64,000 nucleotides of DNA from Sediminibacillus terrae (GTDB lineage Bacteria > Bacillota > Bacilli > Bacillales > Amphibacillaceae): positions 422,407-486,406 of the forward strand of contig NZ_VZDQ01000024.1 of NCBI RefSeq assembly GCF_009602435.1. The letters run 5' to 3'. The notes under the pieces are model-generated. The model worked only from the letters and a program-made list of their open reading frames with translations, made no database searches and was not told the origin of the DNA. Of this stretch, positions 18,711 to 28,410 are shown piece by piece (positions within the stretch are counted from its first letter, which is position 1; the number at the start of each line of letters is the position of its first letter). A program made the translations under genes and the position numbers.

Positions 18711-20216
18711 TTACTTGCTATGGGCAAACGCTGCGTCTGCCAATCCAAGCGTCCTGCCTGTAGAGACTTGCAGCTCGCGGATCAACTCAGGTTTTTCCAA
18801 AAGGGGTTCGCCGTAAGACGGAATCATTTCTTTGATTTTCGGTTCCCACTCTTTCAATTGCTGCGGGAAGCACCTTTCGATGACTTCGAGCATGACGGAT
18901 ACAGCAGTGGAAGCACCTGGGGAAGCACCAAGCAGCGCGGCGATCGATCCATCAGCGGCACTTACCACCTCCGTGCCGAATTGCAGTGTCCCTTTGCCGC
19001 CATTCTCGGTGTCCTTGATGACCTGCACACGCTGGCCTGCTACGACCAAATCCCAGTCCTTGCTGTCCGCATTCGGGATAAACTCCCGAAGTTCTTCCAT
19101 CCGCTTTTCTTTGGATAATATCACTTGCTCGATTAAATACTTAGTCAGCGATGCATTTTTCACACCTGCCGCGACCATCGTAGCAAGGTTATCCTGCTTC
19201 ACGGATGTTACCAGATCAAGCAGCGACCCGGTTTTCAAAAACTTCGGCGAGAAGCCGGCAAACGGTCCGAACAACAAGGACTTCTTGTTATCGATAAACC
19301 GAGTATCCAAATGCGGTACGGACATCGGCGGAGCACCCACCTTCGCTTTTCCGTAAACCTTGGCATGATGCTGATCGATCACTTCCTGATTGTTGCACAC
19401 CATGAAGAGACCACTGACCGGGAACCCTCCGATGTGTTTCGATTCCGGGATACCGGTTTTTTGCAGAAGATGCAGACTTCCGCCTCCACCGCCGATGAAG
19501 ACAAAGTTTGCCGTATGGTACTCTATCTTTTCATTTTCGATATCCTGTACTTTTACTTCCCAAGTGCCTTCGCTCGTTTGTTTGATATCTTCTACACTGT
19601 GTTTATAATTTATTTCCAGTCCGTTGCTTTCCAAATGGTTGAACATTTTCCGAGTCAACGTGCCAAAATTGACATCTGTTCCCGTATCGATTTTCGTGGC
19701 AGCAATCGGCTCCTCCATCGAACGCTGTTGCATGATAAGCGGAATCCATTGTTTCAGTTGTTCCGGATCATCTGAAAATTCCATTCCTTCAAACAAAGGA
19801 TTGTCTGCCATCGTTTTAAAACGCTTTCTTAGAAATTCCACGTTCCGCGCCCCTTGCACAAGACTCATGTGGGGCAATGGCATGATGAATTCCTGTGGAT
19901 TGTCGATGTGTTGGTTATCGACAAGATAAGACCAAAACTGTTTTGATACCTGGAACTGTTCATTCACTTTGATGGCTTTCGAAATATCGATCGAGCCATC
20001 AGGTTTCTCATGTGTATAGTTCAGCTCGCACAACGCAGAGTGTCCTGTTCCGGCATTGTTCCACACATTCGAGCTTTCCTCTCCTGCACTGTCAAGCTTT
20101 TCAAATACACGGATGTTCCATTCCGGCACTAACTCCTTCAGCAACGTTCCGAGCGTTGCACTCATGATTCCTGCGCCAATTAAGATAACGTCTGCTTTCG
20201 TATATGATTTGCTCAT
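18711..20216 (-). CDS. mqo: Malate:quinone oxidoreductase
   Basis: A 501-residue peripheral membrane FAD enzyme that oxidises malate to oxaloacetate and passes electrons to quinone, replacing or supplementing malate dehydrogenase in the TCA cycle. The FAD motif [13 protein letters not shown] is at residues 11-23 and family stretches [16 protein letters not shown] and [11 protein letters not shown] follow. Length is typical (about 490-500). GAAGGT precedes the ATG; a clear terminator follows. Monocistronic. Confidence 0.95.
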   Translation of the reverse strand: MSKSYTKADVILIGAGIMSATLGTLLKELVPEWNIRVFEKLDSAGEESSNVWNNAGTGHSALCELNYTHEKPDGSIDISKAIKVNEQFQVSKQFWSYLVDNQHIDNPQEFIMPLPHMSLVQGARNVEFLRKRFKTMADNPLFEGMEFSDDPEQLKQWIPLIMQQRSMEEPIAATKIDTGTDVNFGTLTRKMFNHLESNGLEINYKHSVEDIKQTSEGTWEVKVQDIENEKIEYHTANFVFIGGGGGSLHLLQKTGIPESKHIGGFPVSGLFMVCNNQEVIDQHHAKVYGKAKVGAPPMSVPHLDTRFIDNKKSLLFGPFAGFSPKFLKTGSLLDLVTSVKQDNLATMVAAGVKNASLTKYLIEQVILSKEKRMEELREFIPNADSKDWDLVVAGQRVQVIKDTENGGKGTLQFGTEVVSAADGSIAALLGASPGASTAVSVMLEVIERCFPQQLKEWEPKIKEMIPSYGEPLLEKPELIRELQVSTGRTLGLADAAFAHSK

Positions 20217-20510
20217 TTTACCTTCAAACTCCCTAACGTTTGCTAAAGATGTAGTTACTTCTGCGAAGGCGTTTACAACAGCAAGGTTAGTTTCAACAAA
20301 GTTCTACATCTTTTCCAAATATTTTTATCTCCTCTCTAGTTTATCACTATTATCAAAAGATTAAAATATTTATTGCTAATATAAGGGATTTTGAGTCGGG
20401 AAGACTAAATGATTAAAAGAGATTCATAAAAAAGCCGCCGTACAAAAGCTTGGCCATCAAAGCAAATTCGTTCGGTTGTTAGATGCGTGCTTCGTATCGC
20501 TATCGCTACA

Positions 20511-20622
20511 GCAAGAAACTACACTTTCCACGGGCACGGCTTCCACTTCCTCAGAAAGCAAAAGACGCTTTCTTGCGGGATTTTCAGCTCGTGCTGATCC
20601 CGTTGGAGTCTCCGTATCTTGC
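20511..20622 (+). repeat. Structured dispersed element, copy 2
   Basis: A 112-bp element with ends GCAAGAAAC / GTATCTTGC (8 of 9 pair). Inner pairs are CCACGGG with CCCGTTGG and hairpin AGAAAGC (20553) / GCTTTCT (20567). Flanking sequence on the right side (about 90 bp) also resembles that beside copy 4. Confidence 0.8.
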
Positions 20623-20900
20623 CTCCGCTACATTTTCGGATGCTGATTTTTATATGATCAAGATAAAGTAAGTAGAACCGTATTTCTTCTATTGACGGTT
20701 AGGTTTTCTAAACAATGATGAACACGAAACCCAGCATGGAAGGTTTTTATTTTAGAAATTGAAATTTGCGAACCAACACCAGAAAAACAAAAAAGAAGGA
20801 CTCCTCTTTCCATTCGGTTTAGCTTTCTTCCTATAAGAAAAAACAGAAATCAGCCAGGAGTGGCGCATCGTTCGGTTGCGGATAATTCCATATGAACGTA

Positions 20901-21015
20901 GGCAAGGTACGCAGACTCCTGCGGGATGAGCGCGAGCTGAAGATCGACTTGGCAAAGCGGTTTTCTTTGCCAAGTTAGCTGAAGCCGTGCCCGCGGAAAG
21001 CGAAGTACCTTGCCG
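20901..21015 (-). repeat. Structured dispersed element, copy 3 (inverted)
   Basis: A 115-bp element on the minus strand relative to the others, with perfect 10-bp complementary ends GGCAAGGTAC / GTACCTTGCC. The inner hairpin is ACTTGGCAAAG (20948) / CTTTGCCAAGT (20966). Compared with copy 1 both sides of the hairpin changed together. Confidence 0.85.
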
Positions 21016-21073
21016 GAGTGAAGCGTTACTCTTTTTAAAAGGAAAAGTTAGCACGGTTTACTTTTTTGTAACC

Positions 21074-21107
21074 AAAAAACCGAACGAATTGGAATCGTTC
21101 GGTTTTT
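21074..21107 (-). terminator. Terminator after aldo/keto reductase
   Basis: AAAAACCGAACGA / TCGTTCGGTTTTT with a short loop; T runs lie on both sides, so it can act in either direction. It lies about 50 nt after the reductase stop. Confidence 0.8.
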
Positions 21108-21156
21108 GTTTTGATCACGATACTTTTGTCCCAGCCTCTTCTTTTATCCTGTACCT

Positions 21157-22149
21157 CTAGCGTGATGTCGGCAGTGGAGCATTCGCTGAAACAAAGCCTT
21201 TATCCACCAGCTCGTTCCAGAAATCCCCGGGGATATCCCGTTGGATCATCTCGATGTCCTCTTTGATTCTTCCTGGGTGGGTTGAACCAGGAATCACTGC
21301 TTTGACTGCTGGATGAGCAGTCGAGAATTGCAGTGCTGCCGCTTTCAATGGGACATCGTATTTCTTGCCGATTTCATTTAACCGGTTCACCCGGTCCAAA
21401 ATTTCAGGGCCGGCTTTTTCGTAGTTATAATGGTCGCCGCCCAGCAATACCCCGGAATTGTACGGGCTGCCGACCACAATATCGATGCCTTTCTTTTCAG
21501 CTGTCGGCATCATCCGCTGCAAGGCATGCTCGTGTTGGAGAAGGGTATATTGCGTAGCTGACAAACAGACATCCGGCTGGGTTTCCTCCAGCATCATCGC
21601 CAATTCGATCGGTTCTGTGGTATTCACCCCAAGACCCCAGGAACGAATGACACCTTCTTCCCGCAGCTGTGTCAGTACCCGGAAGGCACCTTTTCTGGCT
21701 TCTTCGAACTTCGCCGTCCATTCTTCCCCGTGAAAGTCAGGGGATACATCGTGAACGAATACCATATCGAGCCGATCGGTCTTCAACCGTTCCAGGCTTT
21801 GTTCAATCGATCGCTTCGTCGCATCCTCGGAATAATCGGTAATGACTTTATTGTCGCGGGCATACTCGAACAGCCCTTCCTTGTCCTCTTTCTCATCGAG
21901 GACGTAGCGCCCGACCTTGGTGCTTATCACATAATCATCCCGATCATATTTGGATAACACCTCGCCGACGCGCATTTCTGCCAGGCCGGCACCATAGAAA
22001 GGCGCTGTATCAAAGTATCGTACTCCTTGATCCCAGGCGGTTTGAATCGTGGTTTGCGCTTCCTCTTCCGGAACCTCCCGGAACATATTTCCCAAAGGGG
22101 CGGTGCCCAGTCCTACTTTATGATTTAGTGCTTCTTCTAGTGATTTCAT
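21157..22149 (-). CDS. Aldo/keto reductase (D-threo-aldose dehydrogenase type)
   Basis: A 330-residue AKR barrel enzyme. The catalytic tetrad is visible as D47, Y52 (FDTAPFYG), K78 (STKVG) and H133 (FVHD). It resembles the D-threo-aldose 1-dehydrogenase/pyridoxal dehydrogenase branch of the AKR superfamily, which oxidises sugars such as L-fucose or related aldehydes with NAD(P). ATG at 22149 is preferred over the upstream frame from 22173 because GGGAGG lies 10 nt before it. Monocistronic; substrate uncertain. Confidence 0.86.
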   Translation of the reverse strand: MKSLEEALNHKVGLGTAPLGNMFREVPEEEAQTTIQTAWDQGVRYFDTAPFYGAGLAEMRVGEVLSKYDRDDYVISTKVGRYVLDEKEDKEGLFEYARDNKVITDYSEDATKRSIEQSLERLKTDRLDMVFVHDVSPDFHGEEWTAKFEEARKGAFRVLTQLREEGVIRSWGLGVNTTEPIELAMMLEETQPDVCLSATQYTLLQHEHALQRMMPTAEKKGIDIVVGSPYNSGVLLGGDHYNYEKAGPEILDRVNRLNEIGKKYDVPLKAAALQFSTAHPAVKAVIPGSTHPGRIKEDIEMIQRDIPGDFWNELVDKGFVSANAPLPTSR

Positions 22150-22434
22150 CGATTCTGTTCCTCCCTTTTTCAAATCATTTTATATCATTGTATAACCTTC
22201 AACAGGAAGATTAAAACAATTGATATACACCGTGTTCTTCCTAAATGTAATGCTTGGAAATAAGACATCATTTCCTTTTTGAGATTGCTTTACTCCAAAA
22301 AAAGGGGATCGCTAGCAGTTTCTTGAATAAGTAATATTAAGGCAGGTTAACCATCGAACAAATCAAGGATAAAATCAAAATCGATTCGCAGAAATAGTTC
22401 ATATGGAACATGGTTTATAAAGGGGGACTCTCTT

Positions 22435-22977
22435 TTGAAAAATGCCGTTATTTTATCACTTTTGCTGCTAATTACTCTATTGTTTACTGCTTGTATGGAC
22501 GATGACAGCCAAGCGATGAATGATGAAGGTTCAAACCAGGACAATGAAAACCCGGAAAAAACGGAGAAAACCAAAACCGAAATCCCAGAGACAGACAATT
22601 GGAGGCTATCCTCAAAGTTTGACCATACCGTCGAACCGAAAAACAGCGATCAACATACTTATAAGATTGTAGGAAAGAAAGATACCTTTGGGTTTACTGG
22701 TCCTTTTCCAATCGTCTCCAAACAGCCACAAAAATATATGTGGTTCTATTTTGGAAAAGAAAATGTATATGATATTCCGGTAGAATTAAAAGCAGTCAAA
22801 AAAGGAACCGATAAGATCATAAATTTAGACTCCGGGACTTTCTTTAAGAGCGCGGCGGTAAGCCCTGATAGTGTCAATATGCCTTCAATACTAAGATTTC
22901 CATCAGCTGGCGTTTGGAAAATACTTGTTTATATAAACGAAAAGCATGTTGAAAGTATCGTCGTAAATGTCGAATAA
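22435..22977 (+). CDS. Lipoprotein of unknown function (DUF4871-like)
   Basis: A 180-residue lipoprotein begun at TTG 22435 with AAAGGGGGA upstream. The signal peptide ends in lipobox LFTAC (Cys20), followed by an acidic, disordered linker (about 21-50) and a beta-rich domain from WRLSSKFDHTVEP onward. The arrangement resembles Bacillus DUF4871 lipoproteins, where a small Ig-like domain is anchored outside the membrane; I am not certain of the family. It stands alone and converges with fbp. Confidence 0.7.
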   Translation: MKNAVILSLLLLITLLFTACMDDDSQAMNDEGSNQDNENPEKTEKTKTEIPETDNWRLSSKFDHTVEPKNSDQHTYKIVGKKDTFGFTGPFPIVSKQPQKYMWFYFGKENVYDIPVELKAVKKGTDKIINLDSGTFFKSAAVSPDSVNMPSILRFPSAGVWKILVYINEKHVESIVVNVE

Positions 22978-23028
22978 GTTTTTACCATGCAACAAGGGAT
23001 TGTGGAGAAGAATCACCAATAAACACGA

Positions 23029-23053
23029 AAGCCAAGCCCGCCAGGCTTGGCTT
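23029..23053. terminator. Bidirectional hairpin between lipoprotein gene and fbp
   Basis: Perfect 10-bp arms AAGCCAAGCC / GGCTTGGCTT with loop CGCCA between two converging genes; short T-rich tails on both strands. Confidence 0.7.
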
Positions 23054-23098
23054 CTTATGCTATTCACTCTTAACCCTCTCAAAAAGGGGAATCAAATT

Positions 23099-25030
23099 TT
23101 ATTTCAAATACCGATACTCCAATAAATCGTTCAAGATAGACACTTGCTGCAATAATTCCTCGCCGACATTTGTTTCCCGTACTTTTTTCCTTTCCAGCTC
23201 TTTGTCGACCAATCGCTTCACGGACAACACGTCCATCCCGTTCTGCAGGATTTCTTCCTTGGAGTTAAAATGTTTGTGGGCGACGAGCTGCATCCCATAT
23301 GAATTGTATAACAACGTATATCCTGCAATTCCCGTTGTGGGCTGATAAGCCTTGGAGAAGCCACCATCAATCACGATCATCTTTCCGTTGGCTTTGATGG
23401 GGTTTTCCCCTTCAATCTCTTTTACCGGTGTATGACCATTGATGATATGGCCCTGGTCCGGGTCCATGTCGAACTCTTCGAGGATTTTCCGACAGATGTC
23501 TTCCTGTTCGCGTAAGTAGTAATAAGGATTTTTCTCCTCTTTGTGCGTTTTTTTGTCCTTGATGAAGTACCTTTCAAAGGTGGTCATCGCTCTTTTGCCA
23601 AATAAAGAGGAAGATTCCCCGGTCCATAAATACCAGACCATATCGGTCGCCAAATCGTCTGTCTCTTCCGGATGGGCAAAGGCATGACGCAAATGGCGCT
23701 CGAAAACATCAAACAACTCCCGCCCTTTGTAGCTTTTTCCTTCAACCTCCATGCTCTCCATGTTTCCATCTTCATCCAAAGGAATACAGCCATGAATCAA
23801 CAGGTTGCTGTTATACTTCAAATAAAGGCTGCCTTTTTTCATGAGGAACTTCATGTGTCTGGCCAGTTTTTCCGAATGCTGAACAGAAAACAGCAGCCGG
23901 TCGATCACTTCTGCTTCTTCCTCCAACAGTTCTTCCGGATGCTCTGGATTGACCGTAGCAAAGCATGGGTTTTCAAGCGGGTATGTTTCCCCGTGAATCG
24001 TCACTTCGTTTGTTTCGTAGTTAACTTTGTCGAGCAGCAGCCGATCAGTCATATTAAAGTATGGACGCCTCTTGATGATCGGACTTTCGAGCTTGAATTG
24101 AATCATCGTGATTGCCTGATGAATTTTCGTAATCTGCCATTCTTCATAATCGGACAGTTTATCATCCGGCTGTTTTTTGGGACGAAAAGCCGGATTATCT
24201 TCATAGTATTTCTCAGCAAGGTTGAGAAGCGGCCGGAGATTGATGCCGTAAGCATCTTCGATGATACCCAGGTTGTTATAACGGGCGCATATCCGGATAA
24301 TGTTGGCAAGACAAACCTTGGATCCGGCAAAAGCACCCAGCCACAGCACGTCATGGTTGCCCCACTGAATATCGACAGAATGGTAATTGATCAGCGTCTC
24401 CATGATTTTATCCGGTTCCGGCCCCCGGTCGTAAATGTCGCCTACGACATGAAGGTGATCGACGACCAGCCTTTGGGTTGTATAGGAAAGACCGATAATC
24501 AACTTGTCTGCCTGTCCGAGCGAAATGATTTCCTGGACGATTTTGGTATAATATTCTTTCTTGTTGGTGAATTCATCTGTTTTGTACAGCAGTTCTTCAA
24601 TAATATATACGAATTGCTCCGGCAATGCTTTCCTTAGCTTGGAACGGGTATATTTGGAGGAAGCATAGGAAATGAGCTTGATCATCCGCTCGATCATTTC
24701 CGTGTACCATTGATTCAGTTCCCGGGTACTGTTGAAATTGCTTTTAATCAATTGGAGTTTCTCTTCCGGGTAATATACCAATGTCGCAAATTCGGTGATT
24801 TCTTCCTCTGATAGCTCCTTGGCGAACAGGTCGCTTATTTTCTCTTTCACTTTGCCTGAGCCATTTCTTAAAACATGCTGAAAGGCTTTATATTCGCCGT
24901 GAAGATCACTGACAAAATGCTCGGTACCTTTGGGCAGATTGAGAATAGCCTCCAGGTTGATAATCTCCGTTACCACTTTTTCTTCACTGTTGTATTTCTG
25001 GGCTAGCAAATCTAAGTATTTGGTGTTCAA
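23099..25030 (-). CDS. fbp: Fructose-1,6-bisphosphatase, class III
   Basis: A 643-residue class III FBPase (Bacillota-type), which removes the 1-phosphate from fructose 1,6-bisphosphate in gluconeogenesis. It belongs to the metallophosphoesterase superfamily: [15 protein letters not shown] (about 41-55), [13 protein letters not shown] and [11 protein letters not shown] provide metal ligands, and INGHTPVKE near 545 completes the site. Length is normal. The start is a TTG at 25030 with AAAGGGG upstream. Monocistronic and convergent with the lipoprotein gene. Confidence 0.95.
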   Translation of the reverse strand: MNTKYLDLLAQKYNSEEKVVTEIINLEAILNLPKGTEHFVSDLHGEYKAFQHVLRNGSGKVKEKISDLFAKELSEEEITEFATLVYYPEEKLQLIKSNFNSTRELNQWYTEMIERMIKLISYASSKYTRSKLRKALPEQFVYIIEELLYKTDEFTNKKEYYTKIVQEIISLGQADKLIIGLSYTTQRLVVDHLHVVGDIYDRGPEPDKIMETLINYHSVDIQWGNHDVLWLGAFAGSKVCLANIIRICARYNNLGIIEDAYGINLRPLLNLAEKYYEDNPAFRPKKQPDDKLSDYEEWQITKIHQAITMIQFKLESPIIKRRPYFNMTDRLLLDKVNYETNEVTIHGETYPLENPCFATVNPEHPEELLEEEAEVIDRLLFSVQHSEKLARHMKFLMKKGSLYLKYNSNLLIHGCIPLDEDGNMESMEVEGKSYKGRELFDVFERHLRHAFAHPEETDDLATDMVWYLWTGESSSLFGKRAMTTFERYFIKDKKTHKEEKNPYYYLREQEDICRKILEEFDMDPDQGHIINGHTPVKEIEGENPIKANGKMIVIDGGFSKAYQPTTGIAGYTLLYNSYGMQLVAHKHFNSKEEILQNGMDVLSVKRLVDKELERKKVRETNVGEELLQQVSILNDLLEYRYLK

Positions 25031-25363
25031 AACGAATAAATCCCCTTTCGATGCTCCGCCTTACTTTTGATAATGTATAAGCAGCTACAACACAGTCTAT
25101 GTGTAGTTTTGCAATAAAGTCATATCTTCCCTTTTCTCCATTTGCGACCGAATTTCCTGCACGGAGCTGGTATGAAAAATATACCAGGGACCGCCGTATT
25201 CTGGATTAACACATGCCAGTCACTTTCTGTTAATCGTCCTTTGTAAATACCCCATGTGCTTGATTATTAATCGAGCGTTTCATCCATCTTTTTCTTTCAG
25301 CGGCCAAGTCCTTTCGTGTTGATGCCTGTTCCCCCTTTCCCTTGCAACCAAATCACTTCGGGG
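25031..25363. other. Divergent spacer between fbp and bla
   Basis: About 330 bp of non-coding sequence upstream of both fbp and the bla promoter. A small hairpin (CTGGTAT / ATACCAG near 25168) is the only structure noticed; no cre or Rex site was found by eye. Confidence 0.5.
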
Positions 25364-25409
25364 TTGACTTTCATGTGATTACATATGTAATATAGTCTTA
25401 CACGTGTAA
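25364..25409 (+). promoter_or_regulatory. bla promoter with two BlaI operators
   Basis: TTGACT (25364) is a good -35 with a -10-like TAATAT at 25388 (18-nt spacing). Two palindromes overlap it: ATTACATATGTAAT (25378-25391) and TTACACGTGTAA (25398-25409), centres 19 bp apart. Both carry the TACA/TGTA core of BlaI/MecI operators, so BlaI should sit over the -10 and start site. Confidence 0.85.
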
Positions 25410-25432
25410 TCAAAGTGTTGTAGGAGGGGTAA

Positions 25433-25588
25433 ATGCGAAATGTAACAGAAGAGTACTTTACTTTGACAGAAAGAAGGGATTATGATGAGGAAAACAAGCC
25501 CAGCCAAGTCCAGGCTGATAAAATTCACACTATACATAGCGTTGCTGTGTCTGACTATGCTGACTGCTTGCTCAAATACAGAAAATAA
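25433..25588 (+). CDS. Candidate 51-residue leader ORF overlapping the bla start
   Basis: An ATG at 25433 follows the best ribosome site in the region (AGGAGGGG, 2-3 nt further than ideal is not an issue) and opens a 51-codon frame starting MRNVTEEYFTLTERR that ends inside bla at 25588, in a different frame. bla itself starts at 25482 behind a weaker AAGAAGGG. The product matches nothing I know. It could be a leader that couples or dampens bla translation, or a chance frame. Confidence 0.35.
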   Translation: MRNVTEEYFTLTERRDYDEENKPSQVQADKIHTIHSVAVSDYADCLLKYRK

Positions 25589-26414
25589 CACAGATGCATC
25601 ATCCAATGAAAAAAGTGAAGCAGCGAAAACCATCGATTTAGATGAAGCATTCACCGAAATCGAGGAAGCGTTTGACGCACGACTGGGTGTTTATGCCATT
25701 GATACGGGCACGAATCAAAGCGTCGAGTACAATCCGGATGAGCGTTTCGCTTATTCTTCCACGTACAAATTACTAGCCGCTGCATTCGTGTTGAAGCAAA
25801 ACGACCTCCAGGATCTTGAGGAAGTCGTGACCTATAGCAAGGATGATCTGGTTACCTATTCTCCTGTAACGGAGAAACAGGTCGATACCGGCATGACCCT
25901 TTCAGAAATCAGCGAGGCGGCCATCCGAGAAAGCGATAATACTGCCGGCAATCTGTTACTGGATGCCCTCGGAGGTCCTGACAACTATAAGCAAGCCTTG
26001 CGTGACATCGGCGATGACGTGACCCAGCCCGAGCGATACGAAACCGAATTGAATGCATTTTCACCAGAGAATAAACGTGATACCAGCACTCCAAGAGCTA
26101 TGGCCAACAACCTGAGAAAGGTGGCGCTTGGTGATTTTCTTCCAAAGGAAAAACAAGAATTACTTATCGACTGGATGAAAGGAAATGCAACAGGAGATGC
26201 ATTGATACGTGCAGGAAAACCGGAAGGATGGACAGTCGGGGACAAAAGCGGAGCCGGAAGTTACGGCACAAGGAATGATATTGCCATTGTATGGCCCCCA
26301 GGTAGAGAGCCGATCGTCATGGCAATAATGTCCCGGCACAAGACAGAGGGTGCAGAGTATGACGATGAGCTGGTTGCAAAAGCAGCCGAAGCCACACTTA
26401 ACGCTTTTAAGTAA
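25482..26414 (+). CDS. Class A beta-lactamase, lipoprotein form
   Basis: A 310-residue class A serine beta-lactamase that hydrolyses penicillins outside the membrane. Lipobox LTAC (Cys30) anchors it to the membrane. Active-site motifs are complete: S93-T-Y-K96, SDN at 151-153, the omega-loop E187-T-E-L-N and K255-S-G. The KSG in place of KTG is tolerated in the family. ATG 25482 and 25485 are both possible. It is the first gene of a bla-blaR1-blaI locus, with two BlaI operators upstream and a terminator-like hairpin after it, so bla can be made in large excess over its regulators. Confidence 0.94.
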   Translation: MMRKTSPAKSRLIKFTLYIALLCLTMLTACSNTENNTDASSNEKSEAAKTIDLDEAFTEIEEAFDARLGVYAIDTGTNQSVEYNPDERFAYSSTYKLLAAAFVLKQNDLQDLEEVVTYSKDDLVTYSPVTEKQVDTGMTLSEISEAAIRESDNTAGNLLLDALGGPDNYKQALRDIGDDVTQPERYETELNAFSPENKRDTSTPRAMANNLRKVALGDFLPKEKQELLIDWMKGNATGDALIRAGKPEGWTVGDKSGAGSYGTRNDIAIVWPPGREPIVMAIMSRHKTEGAEYDDELVAKAAEATLNAFK

Positions 26415-26457
26415 AAGGAGTACACATGTCGGAAGACCTGGCATGTGTCCCTTTTTT
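26413..26457 (+). terminator. Terminator between bla and blaR1
   Basis: AAAAGG...ACACATG pairs with CATGTGT...CCTTTT, followed by a T run, right at the bla stop. It should reduce read-through into blaR1. Confidence 0.75.
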
Positions 26458-26615
26458 GTTCCAGCTTCATTTCTGACTTATTCTCTCATTTCATCATCGT
26501 CTATAGTAGTATACTATTTATACCAAATGCAGTGATTGCCTGCCTTGACTATCATTTTGACGACAACATGGACAAATGGGCTTACAATCGGTTCCCGAAC
26601 AAGGAGATGAATAGA
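26458..26615 (+). promoter_or_regulatory. Probable blaR1-blaI promoter region
   Basis: After the bla terminator lies a -10-like TATACT at 26510-26515 inside the 10-bp palindrome TAGTATACTA. The palindrome lacks the TACA/TGTA core of the bla operators, so control by BlaI is uncertain. Upstream in-frame codons of blaR1 in this stretch are judged untranslated. Confidence 0.4.
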
Positions 26616-28388
26616 ATGCCAGACTTCCACCTGGCCGTATGCATGTTTGTATCTTCTGTCGTGGTCATCGCCATCGTGCTGATCCGGAAGATTTTTCAGA
26701 ACCAGCTATCATCCAAATGGCAATACAATTTATGGTTTCTTTTGCTGACTGCGCTAACACTTCCCTTTCTCCCTGCACATATAGTGCACGTTGGAGCTTC
26801 ATTCGTGTGGTATCAGAACCAAACGAACAATCCATCGCCGCCCCATTCTTCCCCGGAGAATCCCCTAATGGAAAACGGAAGAACTTGGGCGCATGATTTT
26901 TCCATTTCCGTCAATCGGTTCGACGTGACATGGCTAAGTCAAATCCTGACCATTGTCTGGGTTGCTGGCATCCTTGTGATGGTTGGCTTGAACCTGCATG
27001 CATGGCTGAAGCTGCGCCAAGTAAAAAAATCTGCCAGGGTCATGACGAATCAGCAAATACTCGCTGTATTCGAGACATGCAAGAAACGTTTGCGTGTCTC
27101 GCAAAAACCTGTGCTTGCGGATTCACCGTTTGTTAAGTCGCCGATGACGTTCGGCATTTTCAAAACCTATGTCATCCTGCCGCGTGGGGCAGAAGCATGG
27201 CTTTCCGAGGAAGAACTGACATACATTTTCCTTCATGAATTACATCACGTGAAGTATAAAGACATTGTCACGAATTACCTGATCGTCCTGTTTCAAATGT
27301 TGTACTGGTATAATCCGCTGATTTGGATGGCATTCCGGAAAATGCGGTTAGACCGGGAAATTGCCTGTGACCATGCCGTCTTGAAAACACTCGCTCCAGA
27401 CGACTATGCAGCCTACGGAAACACGGTCATCAAGTTTGCGCGGAAATCCTTTTCTGCAAGCCGGTTCGCCATGGTCAACCAACTAGCCAGTTCCAAGCAA
27501 CACTTGAAAAAAAGGATTGAGCGGATTGCTGCCTTTTCAACAGAATCCAGACGATTAACATTAAAAAGCATGGCGATATTCAGCTTGGTTGCGGCCCTGG
27601 TCGTTTGTCAGATACCGGTTGTTTCGGCCATGTCTTATGGAGAGGATCGTTTCCATTTCGAAAACAACCAGACAACTTATGAGGATTTAAAGGTTTTTTT
27701 CAACGGGTATGAGGGCAGCTTCGTCCTGTACGATTTGCAGAAAGCACAATACCATATCTATAATAAAGAGAAAAGTGTGTTAAGGGTTTCGCCGAACTCC
27801 ACCTATAAAATTTACGATGCCTTATTTGCATTAGACGCTGGTGTCATTACTCCCGGGCAGACTTCTTTGAAGTGGGATGGAACAACTTATCCATATAAAG
27901 CCTGGAACCAAAATCAAAATCTACATACTGCGATGGAAAATTCCGTGTCCTGGTATTTTCAGGAGCTGGACAAAAAGATTCAAAGGCGTCCTATTCAAGC
28001 CTACCTGCAAAAGATACAATACGGAAATCAAAATTTGTCTGGTGGAATGGAATCATACTGGCTGGAATCTTCGTTAAAGATTTCACCAGTTGAACAAGTG
28101 CAAACGCTCAAGAACTTTTATACAAATCAATTGATGTTTAAGGAAAAGCATGTTCAACTCGTCAAGGAATCCATTAAGCTGGAGACAAAAGACCATGCAG
28201 CACTATATGGAAAAACCGGCACAGGCACGGTAAACGGAAAAGATGTGAACGGCTGGTTCATCGGATATGTAGAAACGAAGAACAACACCTATTTCTTTGC
28301 AACCAATATCGAAAGCAAAAAGCATGCAAATGGCAGTACGGCTGCCGGGATTACAAAATCCATCTTAAAAGACAAAAATCTTTATTAA
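26616..28388 (+). CDS. blaR1: BlaR1/MecR1-type beta-lactam sensor and antirepressor protease
   Basis: A 590-residue membrane protein that senses beta-lactams and triggers removal of BlaI. The N-terminal part has membrane helices around a zinc metalloprotease domain with HELHH at 207-211 and a downstream D-REIACDH ligand motif. The C-terminal penicillin-binding sensor (about 345-590) has the acylation motif S395-T-Y-K and a late KTG (GKTGTG). ATG 26616 is chosen since AAGGAG lies 9 nt upstream and the length then matches the family (585-600); the longer frame from 26445 would add a segment crossing the promoter region. Confidence 0.92.
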   Translation: MPDFHLAVCMFVSSVVVIAIVLIRKIFQNQLSSKWQYNLWFLLLTALTLPFLPAHIVHVGASFVWYQNQTNNPSPPHSSPENPLMENGRTWAHDFSISVNRFDVTWLSQILTIVWVAGILVMVGLNLHAWLKLRQVKKSARVMTNQQILAVFETCKKRLRVSQKPVLADSPFVKSPMTFGIFKTYVILPRGAEAWLSEEELTYIFLHELHHVKYKDIVTNYLIVLFQMLYWYNPLIWMAFRKMRLDREIACDHAVLKTLAPDDYAAYGNTVIKFARKSFSASRFAMVNQLASSKQHLKKRIERIAAFSTESRRLTLKSMAIFSLVAALVVCQIPVVSAMSYGEDRFHFENNQTTYEDLKVFFNGYEGSFVLYDLQKAQYHIYNKEKSVLRVSPNSTYKIYDALFALDAGVITPGQTSLKWDGTTYPYKAWNQNQNLHTAMENSVSWYFQELDKKIQRRPIQAYLQKIQYGNQNLSGGMESYWLESSLKISPVEQVQTLKNFYTNQLMFKEKHVQLVKESIKLETKDHAALYGKTGTGTVNGKDVNGWFIGYVETKNNTYFFATNIESKKHANGSTAAGITKSILKDKNLY

Positions 28389-28410
28389 AAAGGCAAAGGC
28401 AGGGATTCAC

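Larger units (their letters stand above)
20217..21073. other. Gene-poor spacer with two inverted repeat elements
   Basis: About 860 bp between mqo and the aldo/keto reductase terminator. It holds elements 20511-20622 and 20901-21015, which are in opposite orientation. A 100-codon minus-strand open frame at 20752-21054 is read through the second element and is not a gene. Confidence 0.7.

Noticed and set aside
20752..21054. 100-codon minus-strand frame
   Set aside because: Read through structured repeat copy 3 and its terminator side; no family resemblance or ribosome site.
23672..24637. 321-codon plus-strand frame opposite fbp
   Set aside because: Shadow of the fbp coding sequence, with no ribosome site or family match.
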